NCBI GenBank assembly: GCA_017420625.1
Contig: JAFOIR010000322.1
Span: 1 to 11,254 of the forward strand
DNA: 11,254 nucleotides
Direction of reading: 5' to 3'
Origin: Bacillota bacterium
GTDB taxonomy: Bacteria; Bacillota_A; Clostridia; Lachnospirales; Bianqueaceae
Shown here piece after piece: positions 1 to 7,329 of the stretch (positions are counted from its first letter, which is position 1; each line of letters starts with the position of its first letter). The notes below the pieces were generated by a model that worked only from the letters and a program-made list of their open reading frames with translations, was not told the origin of the DNA and did no database searches. The translations under genes and the position numbers were made by a program.

Positions 1-663
1 CGGAAGATGGATCTGACGAATACGATCTTTGATGTGAGCGGATATATGGAAAAACTCTGCGATCTGAATTTTGAGCTCAAGGATTCCTCGTATCAGAACG
101 CATCGGTTGCCGTGACGATCGCTGACTATACCTATCTGGTCGAAGCACTGGAAAAGGGTTATAAGGAAATCCGCGACCGTGCGAGAGAACTGCTCAAGTT
201 GATCGATGAGGATGAGAAGGGTGCCAGAGAAGAAGTTGAGGCAAACATCAAAAAGCTGGAAGAAGTCATGAATTCGCCGGCTCATAAAACCGCTGAGAGT
301 GCCATTGACTATATTTCCAGAACTTCCGGAATCTCCCTGACGATGACATCGGAAGAGGCAGCGGATGACGGCAGCTATTCGGCAGACTATCAGACCGGCG
401 ATAAAGCCAGGGTCCATATCAAGGTGGATGAATCCGGCAGCATCGTTTATCTGACGACGGAGGCACGTACCTATACCCAGACAGCCGAATGGATCTCCCT
501 CAAAGATGCCATCCTGAATGTTTCCCAACTGGGACTTCCATCGGAAGCCATTTCAACATTCTCCGGCGAGCTGTCGATGCAGTCCTATGATGAAACGTAC
601 GGCGGATACAGGATTCAGGTTCATAATATTGACAACTTCTTCATAGGAATCACGAAGCAGTAA
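1..663 (+). CDS. Hypothetical protein, 3' part (5' end outside window)
   Basis: I do not recognise this family. The frame is open to the left edge and the first ATG at 7 has only six bases before it, so the true start probably lies upstream and at least 218 residues are seen here. Residues about 48-90 from that ATG are rich in Glu, Lys and Leu and look like a long helix or short coiled coil. From about residue 105 the chain changes to short polar stretches rich in Ser, Thr, Tyr and Gly (for example TSGISLTMTS and the tail DNFFIGITKQ), which suggests a beta-rich domain. No membrane segment or Cys pair is visible in this part. The stop is TAA. It lies 141 bases before hflK, with no convincing terminator between, so some read-through is possible. 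That it is coding is fairly sure; its function is unknown. Confidence 0.75.
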   Translation, partial: RKMDLTNTIFDVSGYMEKLCDLNFELKDSSYQNASVAVTIADYTYLVEALEKGYKEIRDRARELLKLIDEDEKGAREEVEANIKKLEEVMNSPAHKTAESAIDYISRTSGISLTMTSEEAADDGSYSADYQTGDKARVHIKVDESGSIVYLTTEARTYTQTAEWISLKDAILNVSQLGLPSEAISTFSGELSMQSYDETYGGYRIQVHNIDNFFIGITKQ

Positions 664-722
664 GTTAATTTTGCGAAGATGATTGTCAGATAGGCAAAAA
701 AGTATACCACATAACCATATTT

Positions 723-763
723 ATAGTATAATGGGAGAAATCTGTTATAGGATGCTATTATAC
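723..763 (+). promoter_or_regulatory. Candidate promoter region for hflKC
   Basis: A perfect TATAAT hexamer sits at 727-732, and a second extended -10-like sequence (TG, one base, TATAGG) sits at 743-751. No good -35 hexamer lies 16-18 bases upstream of the first. An inverted repeat, GTATAAT at 726-732 and ATTATAC at 757-763, places its left arm on the -10 element and could be a regulator site or chance in AT-rich DNA. Position before hflK supports promoter function; which -10 is used is not resolved. Confidence 0.45.
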
Positions 764-804
764 AAAAACCACTGAAGGTTTGGTAAAAGGAGGTAAGAAT
801 CAAA

Positions 805-1815
805 ATGCCAGCTAATGAAAGTGGCCAGGAGAACAAAATGAAAAAATATGTTCGACTCGTCGTTCTGGCGATTATCGCCGTCGCCTTGATCACGACGGTC
901 CTGGGCGGATTCTACAGAGTGGATGAGCAGGAAGCCGCTGTGGTCACGATGTTCGGAAAGGTCGTACGAACCGATACAGCCGGTCTTTATTTCAAGATTC
1001 CGTGGGTACAGCACGTCTATAAAGTAGATACGACGACACACGGCACCGGTATCGGATACATCGTGGATAACGACGGGCAGGAATTTGCCGTCGATACAGA
1101 CAGTGTCATGATCACATCCGACTTTAATCTGATCGATATCGATTTCTACATGGAATACCGTGTATCGGATCCGGTTGCATATCTTTATAATTCGAGGGAT
1201 CCCGAACTGATCCTGAAAAACATCGCTTTGGCTGCGATTCGTTCCACGGTGATCGATTTTACGGTAGACGAAGCCATCACGACCGGCAAGGCACAGATTC
1301 AGGCCGTTGTCAAGCAGAAGATGCAGGACGAACTTGCCAAACAGAATATCGGACTGCAGATCGTGAATATTACCGTACAGGATGCTGAACCGCCCACAAC
1401 AGAAATCGTTCAGGCATTCAAAGCCGTTGAAACTGCCAAGCAGGGAAAAGATACGGCCATCAACAATGCGAACAAGTATAAGAACGAGCAGATCCCGGCG
1501 GCAGAAGCCAGCGCGGACCAGATCGTTCAGAAAGCAGAAGCACAGAAAGCTGCCCGTATTGCGGAAGCAGAAGGACAGGTAGCCAGGTTCAATGCCATGT
1601 ATGAGCAGTATTCGATGAATCCGCTCATCACTAAGCAGCGTTTGTTCTATGAGACGCTGGAAGAGGTGCTTCCGGGCGTCAAGGTCATCATCACGGACGG
1701 CACGACCGAGACGATGCTGCCTCTGGAAAGCTTCGTTCAGGAAGAGCAGGAGACCGTGCCTGAAGTCCCTGTAACGCGCACCATTACTCCTACAGAGGAA
1801 GGAGGAGAAGACTGA
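805..1815 (+). CDS. hflK: HflK-type SPFH/band-7 membrane protein
   Basis: This is an HflK-like SPFH protein. In characterised bacteria it forms a membrane cage with HflC around the FtsH protease and modulates its access to membrane substrates. Seen here: a single N-terminal membrane segment (about residues 15-33), then the band-7 domain with GLYFKIPWVQHVY at about 60-75, then the HflK-typical stretch around QDAEPPTTEIVQAFKAVE, a long Ala/Glu/Gln-rich helical region (about 195-260) and an acidic Pro-rich tail. The 336-residue length fits the shorter HflK proteins of Gram-positives. AGGAGG at 788-793 serves the ATG at 805 with an 11-base spacer. An in-frame ATG at 838 has a better placed AGGAG (827-831, spacer 6) and gives a protein starting MKKYVR, so the start is uncertain. 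The stop is one base before hflC, so the two form an operon. No ftsH is nearby. Confidence 0.9.
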   Translation: MPANESGQENKMKKYVRLVVLAIIAVALITTVLGGFYRVDEQEAAVVTMFGKVVRTDTAGLYFKIPWVQHVYKVDTTTHGTGIGYIVDNDGQEFAVDTDSVMITSDFNLIDIDFYMEYRVSDPVAYLYNSRDPELILKNIALAAIRSTVIDFTVDEAITTGKAQIQAVVKQKMQDELAKQNIGLQIVNITVQDAEPPTTEIVQAFKAVETAKQGKDTAINNANKYKNEQIPAAEASADQIVQKAEAQKAARIAEAEGQVARFNAMYEQYSMNPLITKQRLFYETLEEVLPGVKVIITDGTTETMLPLESFVQEEQETVPEVPVTRTITPTEEGGED

Positions 1816-1816
1816 A

Positions 1817-2710
1817 ATGAAGAAAACGATCGGTAAAATGTTCGGGTTGTTTATTCTCGTTGTGCTGGTCATGGTTGGAGCCAATTCGCTCTATACTGTT
1901 CAGCCGAATCAGTATGTAGCGGTTCGTCAGTTCGGACGAATCATTGCGATCGAAAATGAACCCGGACTGAAGTTCAAGATCCCGTTCATTCAGAGTATTC
2001 AGCGTATTTCAGCTGCAACCCATTTGTATGATGTTACTCCTTCCGATGTTATCACTCGTGATAAGAAGAGCATGATCGCAGACAATTATGTTCTGTGGAA
2101 AGTCGTTGATCCCGTCAAGTACATCCGTACACTGGAAGCGGTCACCGGCCGGGCAGAGGAGCGTATCGACGCGGCTGTCTATAATGCCCTGAAGAATGTC
2201 ATTTCTTCCATGACCCAGGACGAGGTGATCGAGGCCAGAGGTGATGATCTGACAGATCTGCTTACCAAGGAAGCCAACTCGGATATCAGTGAGTATGGTA
2301 TTCTGATCATCACGGCAGAGGTGAAAGCACTCGATCTGCCGGACGACAACAAGTCGGCTGTCTACGATCGAATGATTTCCGAACGTCAGAATATCGCAGC
2401 TTCCTATACCGCACAGGGTGAAGCGGAAGCCAAGAAGATCCGCAACGAAGCCGATAAGGAAGTCACCGTCATGGTGGCAGATGCGGAGAAGACAGCGGAG
2501 ATCCTGGTAGCAGAAGGCGAGGCCGAATATATGAGAATCCTTCAGGAAGCTTACAATACTCCGGAAAAAGCAGACTTCTACAACTATATCCGTTCGCTGG
2601 ATGCGCTGAAGATCTCGCTCAGCGGCGGAAACAAGACCATCATCCTGGATAAGGATTCGGAGCTTGCCAAGATCCTCTATGGACCTGGCGCCGGCACCAG
2701 TAATCCGTAA
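1817..2710 (+). CDS. hflC: HflC-type SPFH/band-7 membrane protein
   Basis: This is the HflC partner of the upstream SPFH protein, expected to alternate with HflK subunits in a membrane-anchored ring on the outer face of the cytoplasmic membrane. Seen here: an N-terminal membrane segment at about residues 9-28, then the band-7 domain with the HflC-like signatures QYVAVRQFGR, GLKFKIPFIQ and LYDVTPSDVITRDKK. A charged Ala/Glu helix follows (about 185-240), ending in a stretch like ADKEVTVMVADAEKTAEIL, and then a C-terminal segment with YIRSLDAL. Length is 297 residues, normal for HflC. The Shine-Dalgarno GGAGGAG (1801-1807) lies inside the last codons of hflK and the genes are separated by one base, indicating translational coupling. 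The operon ends at the hairpin just downstream. Family assignment is strong; a role with FtsH is inferred from relatives. Confidence 0.92.
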   Translation: MKKTIGKMFGLFILVVLVMVGANSLYTVQPNQYVAVRQFGRIIAIENEPGLKFKIPFIQSIQRISAATHLYDVTPSDVITRDKKSMIADNYVLWKVVDPVKYIRTLEAVTGRAEERIDAAVYNALKNVISSMTQDEVIEARGDDLTDLLTKEANSDISEYGILIITAEVKALDLPDDNKSAVYDRMISERQNIAASYTAQGEAEAKKIRNEADKEVTVMVADAEKTAEILVAEGEAEYMRILQEAYNTPEKADFYNYIRSLDALKISLSGGNKTIILDKDSELAKILYGPGAGTSNP

Positions 2711-2721
2711 AAAGGAATAAA

Positions 2722-2743
2722 AAACTGCCCCTTGGGGCAGTTT
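2722..2743 (+). terminator. Intrinsic terminator after hflC
   Basis: A perfect 9-bp stem, AAACTGCCC at 2722-2730 and GGGCAGTTT at 2735-2743, closes a CTTG tetraloop, 12 bases after the hflC stop. The T-tract is short (TTTCTC) and part of the stem itself. The hairpin strength and position make it the likely end of the hflKC transcript. Confidence 0.85.
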
Positions 2744-2801
2744 CTCAAAGTGAATGGTTGATGGATTGCTTAGAGTATACCATAGATGAGAAAATGAAAA
2801 A

Positions 2802-3302
2802 ATGCCAAAATTGATCAAACCTGCACAAAATTACAATCAGCAGATCCGGGAGCTGCGAAAAGAATTTCTTGAATCCGGCGATTCCATGGATGGGAGCGGC
2901 GGACTCAGACATTACGAAGATCCGGCTGACTGGATGGCAAACCTCAGGGATATTGAATATTTATATGTCCGGGAAGAGGACGAAAAGGTCGTTGGATTGA
3001 TTCAGATCCGGCCTGTTCTGAACGCATATCTGGAGAAGTTTGGCGGGCATATTGGATACTGTGTGGCACCGAGTGAACGCCGCAAAGGCTATGCCACTCA
3101 GATGCTTCACGATATACTCCCGCTCTGCAAAGAGATGGGGATCGGAAAACTGCTCGTTACCTGCATCAAAGGCAATGAGGGAAGCAGACAAACGATCCTG
3201 AAAAACGGCGGAGTCTATGAGTCCACGGTCTATGAACCGGATGATGGCCTGGAGGTCGAGCGGTATTGGATCGATCTGGATGATGGTTCCGGCATCGGAT
3301 AA
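2802..3302 (+). CDS. GNAT-family N-acetyltransferase
   Basis: This is a predicted acetyl-CoA-dependent N-acetyltransferase of the GNAT fold, most like the COG3981 group; the acceptor is unknown. The acetyl-CoA pyrophosphate loop is visible as RRKGYA at residues 93-98, following the beta-4 strand GHIGYCVAP (82-90). A typical motif B region, GNEGSRQTILKNGG, covers 124-137. The N-terminal part carries the substrate side (ESGDSMDGSGGLRHYED), a pattern I associate with this COG. Length is 166 residues, normal for the family. The start at 2802 is the first ATG in frame, but it lacks a strong Shine-Dalgarno (only a weak GATGAG about 11 bases upstream), so translation may be modest. It follows the hflC terminator, so it needs its own promoter, for which I see only weak candidates (TATACC at 2776). 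It converges with the symporter gene. Confidence 0.88.
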   Translation: MPKLIKPAQNYNQQIRELRKEFLESGDSMDGSGGLRHYEDPADWMANLRDIEYLYVREEDEKVVGLIQIRPVLNAYLEKFGGHIGYCVAPSERRKGYATQMLHDILPLCKEMGIGKLLVTCIKGNEGSRQTILKNGGVYESTVYEPDDGLEVERYWIDLDDGSGIG

Positions 3303-3328
3303 AAACTACATAAATTTATACTTTTTAT
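3299..3328. terminator. AT-rich inverted repeat at convergent junction, possible bidirectional terminator
   Basis: ATAAAAA (3299-3305) and TTTTTAT (3322-3328) are inverted copies, with a nested ATAAATTTAT palindrome (3310-3319) offset by one base. It spans the stop codons of the acetyltransferase and the symporter. A run of T ends the repeat on both strands. The stem is purely AT and weak, so function is tentative. Confidence 0.3.
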
Positions 3329-4688
3329 ACTGGAAGCCCGCAAGGGCTTCTTCTCTTGTAATTTCTCCGGCGTTGCATTTGGCCATGAGGGTTGCATCAT
3401 GGGTGGGAAGCTTGTAGCCGAAGACCAGCATCAGGATGGCTGCCGCAGTGGAGATGATGGGAACCAGCGTCCACATGAGCCAGATCCAGTGAATAGTCTG
3501 CGGTGACTGAACAGCACCGCTTCCTTCAACGAATCCAACCAGTCCCAGCAGGAACATACCAATGGAACCGGAAAGTGCACCGGTGACTTTGGCGGTAAAG
3601 GTCTGGACAGAAAAAGCCATTCCCTGAGCCCGGTATCCGGTCTTGAAGTGCCCGTATTCCGCACAATCGGCGGTGAACATGACACTGAGAACCCCCGAAC
3701 CGCTGGTCAGAAGTGATTTCAGGACCATGACTGTGCAGACAGCCGCAATATTGGAATAACCTACCAGATACATGATGATGCTGAACAGGATATTGAGGGC
3801 ATTGGCACCGATAAAGATGGTAAATTTATCGATCTTCTTAATGAGCAGGCGGACGATGATGATGCTGACAAGCATGGGTGGAACCATCATAAGGGAAAGA
3901 TAGGAGATCCATTGCTCCCCGCCCAGACAGTATATCGCGACATAGTTCGTGACAGTGCCGCCGGTCGCGGTAAGACAAGCAACGATCATGGCACCGTTAT
4001 AGATGAGCAGCGGCCGGTTGCTGCCAAGGTAGGCGAAAAGCTCCTTGATGGTGGGTTCTTTTTCCGAAGCGACATTGTGACGTTCTTTGGCGGTATAACC
4101 GATGGGAAGCATGAAGACCATGCCGATGGCGGAAAGAATGATCGCTGTCATGGCCCAGCCGATCTTCGGATACATGAGCGGCATCGCCACCAGAACGATC
4201 AGTGCACCGATATAGGTGAAGAATCCCTTCAGTACATACATGCTGTCCCGTTCTTTCAGGTTGTCCGTCATGGTGGTGGCGAGAGCGAAGATGGGGACAT
4301 CGCACATGGTATAGGCAAGATCCCAAAGGACGTAAGCAACCAGGACCCAGGCAGCCTTGGCTGGGACTTTGAGCGTCTGCGGCATCAGGAAGACGAGAAT
4401 GGTCGTAACGGCGATCAGGACCGTGGAAAGCCGGACCCAGGGCAGATACTTTCCTTTCTTCAGATGAGCTTTGTCCACAACCACGCCAAAGAGGGGATCG
4501 TTCACAGCATCCCATACTTTGGCAACGATCAGAATGCCGGAGATCACAAAGGCTGGAATACCTGATTCGGTCATGAAAAGATTCAGAAACCCTGTCATGA
4601 TCCCGTAGGAGATCAGCTGACCGATAAAATAGAACTGATAGGAGGAACGTTCGAAAGGTCTGGTTTGATAATCCGGATGTTTGTTCAT
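3306..4688 (-). CDS. GPH-family sugar:cation symporter (MelB/LacS type)
   Basis: This is a cytoplasmic-membrane symporter of the glycoside-pentoside-hexuronide:cation family, moving a glycoside inward with H+ or Na+. The family signature KVWDAVNDPLFG is at residues 57-68; D60 and D64 have the spacing of the cation-site Asp pair of MelB. The loop KKGKYLPWVR (77-86) is the usual GPH motif after helix 2. About twelve hydrophobic segments follow across 460 residues, the normal length. Because it directly follows a beta-mannosidase, the likely cargo is a beta-mannoside such as mannobiose or a mannosyl-glycan fragment; this is inferred from context. The ATG lies 3 bases after the GH2 stop, and its Shine-Dalgarno AGGAGA (4701-4696) is within the last codons of the GH2 gene, so the pair is translationally coupled. 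Regulation is shared with the GH2 gene through the upstream control region. Confidence 0.93.
   Translation of the reverse strand: MNKHPDYQTRPFERSSYQFYFIGQLISYGIMTGFLNLFMTESGIPAFVISGILIVAKVWDAVNDPLFGVVVDKAHLKKGKYLPWVRLSTVLIAVTTILVFLMPQTLKVPAKAAWVLVAYVLWDLAYTMCDVPIFALATTMTDNLKERDSMYVLKGFFTYIGALIVLVAMPLMYPKIGWAMTAIILSAIGMVFMLPIGYTAKERHNVASEKEPTIKELFAYLGSNRPLLIYNGAMIVACLTATGGTVTNYVAIYCLGGEQWISYLSLMMVPPMLVSIIIVRLLIKKIDKFTIFIGANALNILFSIIMYLVGYSNIAAVCTVMVLKSLLTSGSGVLSVMFTADCAEYGHFKTGYRAQGMAFSVQTFTAKVTGALSGSIGMFLLGLVGFVEGSGAVQSPQTIHWIWLMWTLVPIISTAAAILMLVFGYKLPTHDATLMAKCNAGEITREEALAGFQYKKYKFM
3333..3358 (+). terminator. GC hairpin with pyrimidine tail, possible terminator of the acetyltransferase
   Basis: GAAGCCC (3333-3339) pairs with GGGCTTC (3344-3350) around a GCAA tetraloop and is followed by TTCTCTTG. 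It lies inside the 3' coding end of the symporter on the other strand (residues EALAGF), about 30 bases after the acetyltransferase stop. The stem is good but the T-tract is poor, and codon constraint could explain it. Confidence 0.35.
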
Positions 4689-4691
4689 CGT

Positions 4692-7244
4692 TTAATCTCC
4701 TATAGACTGAGCCCACAGTATAGCCATTACCAATTTGTAAGCATAATAGGTTGCCCAGTTTTTGTCTTTTTTCCACATTTCTTTCATATATTTTCGGTCA
4801 TCTTCCGGTGTGCCATACGGTTCTATATCCATCAGTGACTTGATAGTCAGGGCAGCTTCGAACTTTTCGGGAGAAACATCCTTTAGTGGAACACAGACTG
4901 TTATTTTTCTGCCCGGTTCCAGGTCAAAATAGTTGTCGCTCCAGTTATCCCAGATCAGGTCAGAATCGATATAGACATAACGCGCCAGTGTATCAGATTC
5001 GAGGGTAACCAGTGCATTGCCGCCGTCATATTGAATTGTGCGGGAAATAACAGGTTTCTTTAAAGAAGCATCTTTATCAGGTACCAGAAGATAGAGTTTC
5101 TCGTCCATGAGTTCTTCTCCCTGGTAAAGAACAGTCTTCAGATAGACATCCGACCGGTTCAGTCCCTTGTAGCTTAGAACATAGATCCGTTTGCTGGATA
5201 CACCTTCCAGTCTGACTTCCTCTTTGCCGGCAAGCAGTGTTTGACCCTGGAAATTCTTTATCTCATACTTCAGTGTCCCGCTGAAGGGTTTCGGGTACTC
5301 GTTGATAACGTAAAGCTCGGCACGGTCATCGTAATAATCGTTCGAGATCATCAGCATTTTATTGTAATGCTTTGAATGATACATGGTCGCTTTATACTGT
5401 TTGTAGTAGTCGATGTTCGACCAGGAAGCCACCGGCCAGCAGTCATTGAGCTGCCAGAGGGTCGCCCCGTTCTGCATGCCGATGTTTCTCTTCCAGCATT
5501 CCGTTGCGAAACGCATGGCATTGGACTGAACGATCTGAGACAGGTAGACAAAGTCCTCGAAATGTTTGGGTCTTCTGTATTTCTGCAGCAGGTAGTACAT
5601 GATCTTGGAATTACCGCCGCCGCTTTTCTGGTGCAGAAGCATGACGTCATCGAACAATTCAGGCTTTTCATAGTGACTGATCCGGCGGATCGTTTTCATG
5701 GCAGGCATGGATTCCATTCCGAATTCACTGCAGAAACGGGTAGGATAATTCCGATATGCTTCGATCGGAAGCATGCCGTGCCAGATATTCCACAGATGGG
5801 AATCCCCGCTGACATGCCCTTTGCGGAAATTCTGCGGTCCTTTATCGATGTGCCCGGAAGAGGGGGATCCGGGCCAGTAGGGCGTAATGCCGTCGAGTTC
5901 GTTCACCCAGTCTCTCAAAGTCAGATAGAAGAAATCCTTGTTGGATTTCAGCAAAGCTTTATCACGGCAGACAGGGTAAAGGGCGTCGATCTCGTTGTTT
6001 CCACACCAGAGTGCGAGACTGGCGCGGTGACGGATCCTTCGGACATTGTCCTTTACCTCTTCACAGACATTCTGAAGAAAGTCAGACCGGTAGAAAGGAT
6101 AGAGCGCACAGGCAAAGATGAAGTCCTGCCATACCAGAATCCCGTACTTGTCGCACATATCGTAGAAATCTTCCGATTCATACATGCCGCCGCCCCAGAT
6201 ACGCAGCATATTCATGCCGCTGTCACGGGTCGCTTTGATATAGAATTCCATATCTTCCCGACTGAACCGGGTAATGAATGAGTCGGAAGGGATCCAGTCT
6301 GCCCCGCGGATAAAGATGGGAACTCCGTTGATCACGAAGCGGAACTGTTCACCATAAGGATCTTTGGCAGTGTCCAGCTCGATCGTCCTAAGGCCAATCG
6401 TTTTATATTCTTCGTCCACAGGTTCAGCGTTTTGGAAAAGAATAAAAGAAAGATCATACAGAGGCTGCTCTCCCAATCCGGCTACCCACCAGAGCTGGGG
6501 ATTCTTTACTTCGAGCTGACCGGTGAAGGTATTGCCTTTTCGAATCAGTGCAACTTCCTGTATTTCTTCCTTCGAAGGTGATGTAAGCACGATGCGGGCA
6601 GAAAGATCTTCACTTTCTTCATTTACACACATCCAGAGATCAAGAAGGACTTTCCCATCCTGATGATGCTGGCGGATCCTCGTCTCTACGATCCTGTATG
6701 TATAAGTTTCTATACCGATACTTCGGATCACACCGGAAGGAGCGAGCTCCGGACCCCAGTCCCACCCAAAGTGGCAGGGAGCTTTGCGAATGAACGATTT
6801 TTCCTTTCCGGGCTTTCCAAGATGCGAATCACCCGCTTGCTTGGCCAACATATATTTGTATGGATCCTGAATGGCCAGAACGATTTCGTTTTCGCCTTCT
6901 TTTGCGCAGGAGCTCATGTCAAAGCGCCAGGTACGGTTAAGGTTGTCAGAGGATCCGATCTTCCGCCCATTGACGAAGATATCGGCTATCGTATCGATTC
7001 CATCGCCCACAAAGTCAAGATGCGGGCTTTGTGCTTCTTCCCTTGTAAGAGTAAAACTGCGGGAAAAGGTATGGTCATGATGACCTTTCTGGGTCGCCCA
7101 TTTCTCATTGGTACCAAAGAAAGGATCTTCCATTCCGTTGGTCATGAGAGTCAGATAGTTAGAACCGGGAAGATAGCCCGGCATTTTTTCTCCCTGGTCT
7201 ATGCACATGTCCCATGGCCCGGCCAGGTCAATGATCTTTTTCAT
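4692..7244 (-). CDS. Glycoside hydrolase family 2 beta-mannosidase, cytoplasmic
   Basis: This predicted exo-beta-mannosidase (GH2) releases mannose from the non-reducing end of beta-mannosides. Diagnostic motifs in order: a jelly-roll sugar-binding domain (about 1-185) ending in RKAPCHFGWDWGP (153-165), typical of beta-mannosidases rather than beta-galactosidases; an Ig-like domain (about 190-290); a TIM barrel with NMLRIWGGGMYESEDFYD (345-362); WCGNNE with E418 as probable acid/base; SEFGMES with E507 as probable nucleophile; and GATLWQLNDCWPV (593-605). The E418-E507 spacing of 89 fits known enzymes. Length is 850 residues, usual for the group. No signal peptide is present, so it works on imported substrate and depends on the symporter that follows it. 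A Shine-Dalgarno AAGGA (7260-7256) lies 11 bases upstream. It is the first gene of a two-gene operon, divergent from the AraC gene. Confidence 0.95.
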   Translation of the reverse strand: MKKIIDLAGPWDMCIDQGEKMPGYLPGSNYLTLMTNGMEDPFFGTNEKWATQKGHHDHTFSRSFTLTREEAQSPHLDFVGDGIDTIADIFVNGRKIGSSDNLNRTWRFDMSSCAKEGENEIVLAIQDPYKYMLAKQAGDSHLGKPGKEKSFIRKAPCHFGWDWGPELAPSGVIRSIGIETYTYRIVETRIRQHHQDGKVLLDLWMCVNEESEDLSARIVLTSPSKEEIQEVALIRKGNTFTGQLEVKNPQLWWVAGLGEQPLYDLSFILFQNAEPVDEEYKTIGLRTIELDTAKDPYGEQFRFVINGVPIFIRGADWIPSDSFITRFSREDMEFYIKATRDSGMNMLRIWGGGMYESEDFYDMCDKYGILVWQDFIFACALYPFYRSDFLQNVCEEVKDNVRRIRHRASLALWCGNNEIDALYPVCRDKALLKSNKDFFYLTLRDWVNELDGITPYWPGSPSSGHIDKGPQNFRKGHVSGDSHLWNIWHGMLPIEAYRNYPTRFCSEFGMESMPAMKTIRRISHYEKPELFDDVMLLHQKSGGGNSKIMYYLLQKYRRPKHFEDFVYLSQIVQSNAMRFATECWKRNIGMQNGATLWQLNDCWPVASWSNIDYYKQYKATMYHSKHYNKMLMISNDYYDDRAELYVINEYPKPFSGTLKYEIKNFQGQTLLAGKEEVRLEGVSSKRIYVLSYKGLNRSDVYLKTVLYQGEELMDEKLYLLVPDKDASLKKPVISRTIQYDGGNALVTLESDTLARYVYIDSDLIWDNWSDNYFDLEPGRKITVCVPLKDVSPEKFEAALTIKSLMDIEPYGTPEDDRKYMKEMWKKDKNWATYYAYKLVMAILWAQSIGD

Positions 7245-7291
7245 GCTGCGATGATTCCTTTCTTAAGCAAACGGATATTTTGGTCTTTCCT

Positions 7292-7303
7292 GACTTTACT
7301 ATA
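7292..7303 (-). promoter_or_regulatory. Promoter -10 region for the beta-mannosidase operon
   Basis: On the minus strand an extended -10, TGTTATAGT, has its hexamer TATAGT at 7303-7298. The position 17 bases further upstream reads AATATT, a very poor -35. That gap overlaps the start of the direct repeats at 7324-7358, the layout expected for a promoter needing an activator bound at or just upstream of -35. It is about 54 bases upstream of the GH2 start. Confidence 0.5.
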
Positions 7304-7322
7304 ACAGATTCTATGATACAAT
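7295..7322 (+). promoter_or_regulatory. Promoter of the AraC-family gene
   Basis: TTTACT at 7295-7300 (four of six match to TTGACA), a 16-base spacer, then the extended -10 TGATACAAT with hexamer TACAAT at 7317-7322. Transcription would begin near 7329, inside the repeat region, and give a leader of about 40 bases. The 12-mer CTATGATACAAT recurs exactly before the XRE gene at 9047. Confidence 0.6.
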
Positions 7323-7329
7323 ATTGTAT
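7316..7329. repeat. 14-bp perfect palindrome over the AraC-gene start site
   Basis: ATACAATATTGTAT is a perfect inverted repeat centred between 7322 and 7323. It overlaps the -10 hexamer of the AraC-gene promoter and the left end of the first direct repeat. It could be a dimeric repressor site or a by-product of the AT-rich -10 sequence. Confidence 0.5.

Noticed and set aside
664..722. Terminator after the first gene
   Set aside because: No stem of useful length followed by a T-tract was found.
766..782. Small hairpin AAACC/GGTTT before hflK as a riboswitch or attenuator
   Set aside because: Only five AT-rich pairs and no conserved aptamer features; too weak to call.
745..1884. Long minus-strand open frame opposite hflK
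   Set aside because: It mirrors the codon bias of a well-recognised gene, its product is an Arg/His/Cys/Phe-rich mixture without any domain, and it has no convincing ribosome site.
2009..2818. Long minus-strand open frame opposite hflC
   Set aside because: Same reasoning: it crosses the hflC terminator, has no recognisable domain, and hflC is clearly the real gene.
3997..4776. Second minus-strand open frame overlapping the symporter and the end of the GH2 gene
   Set aside because: It shares the strand but is out of frame with two solid genes, and its His/Arg/Ser-rich product lacks domain features.
5376..6281. Plus-strand open frame of about 300 codons inside the GH2 gene
   Set aside because: The opposite strand encodes the catalytic barrel with all active-site motifs; the antisense product has no recognisable family and no ribosome site.
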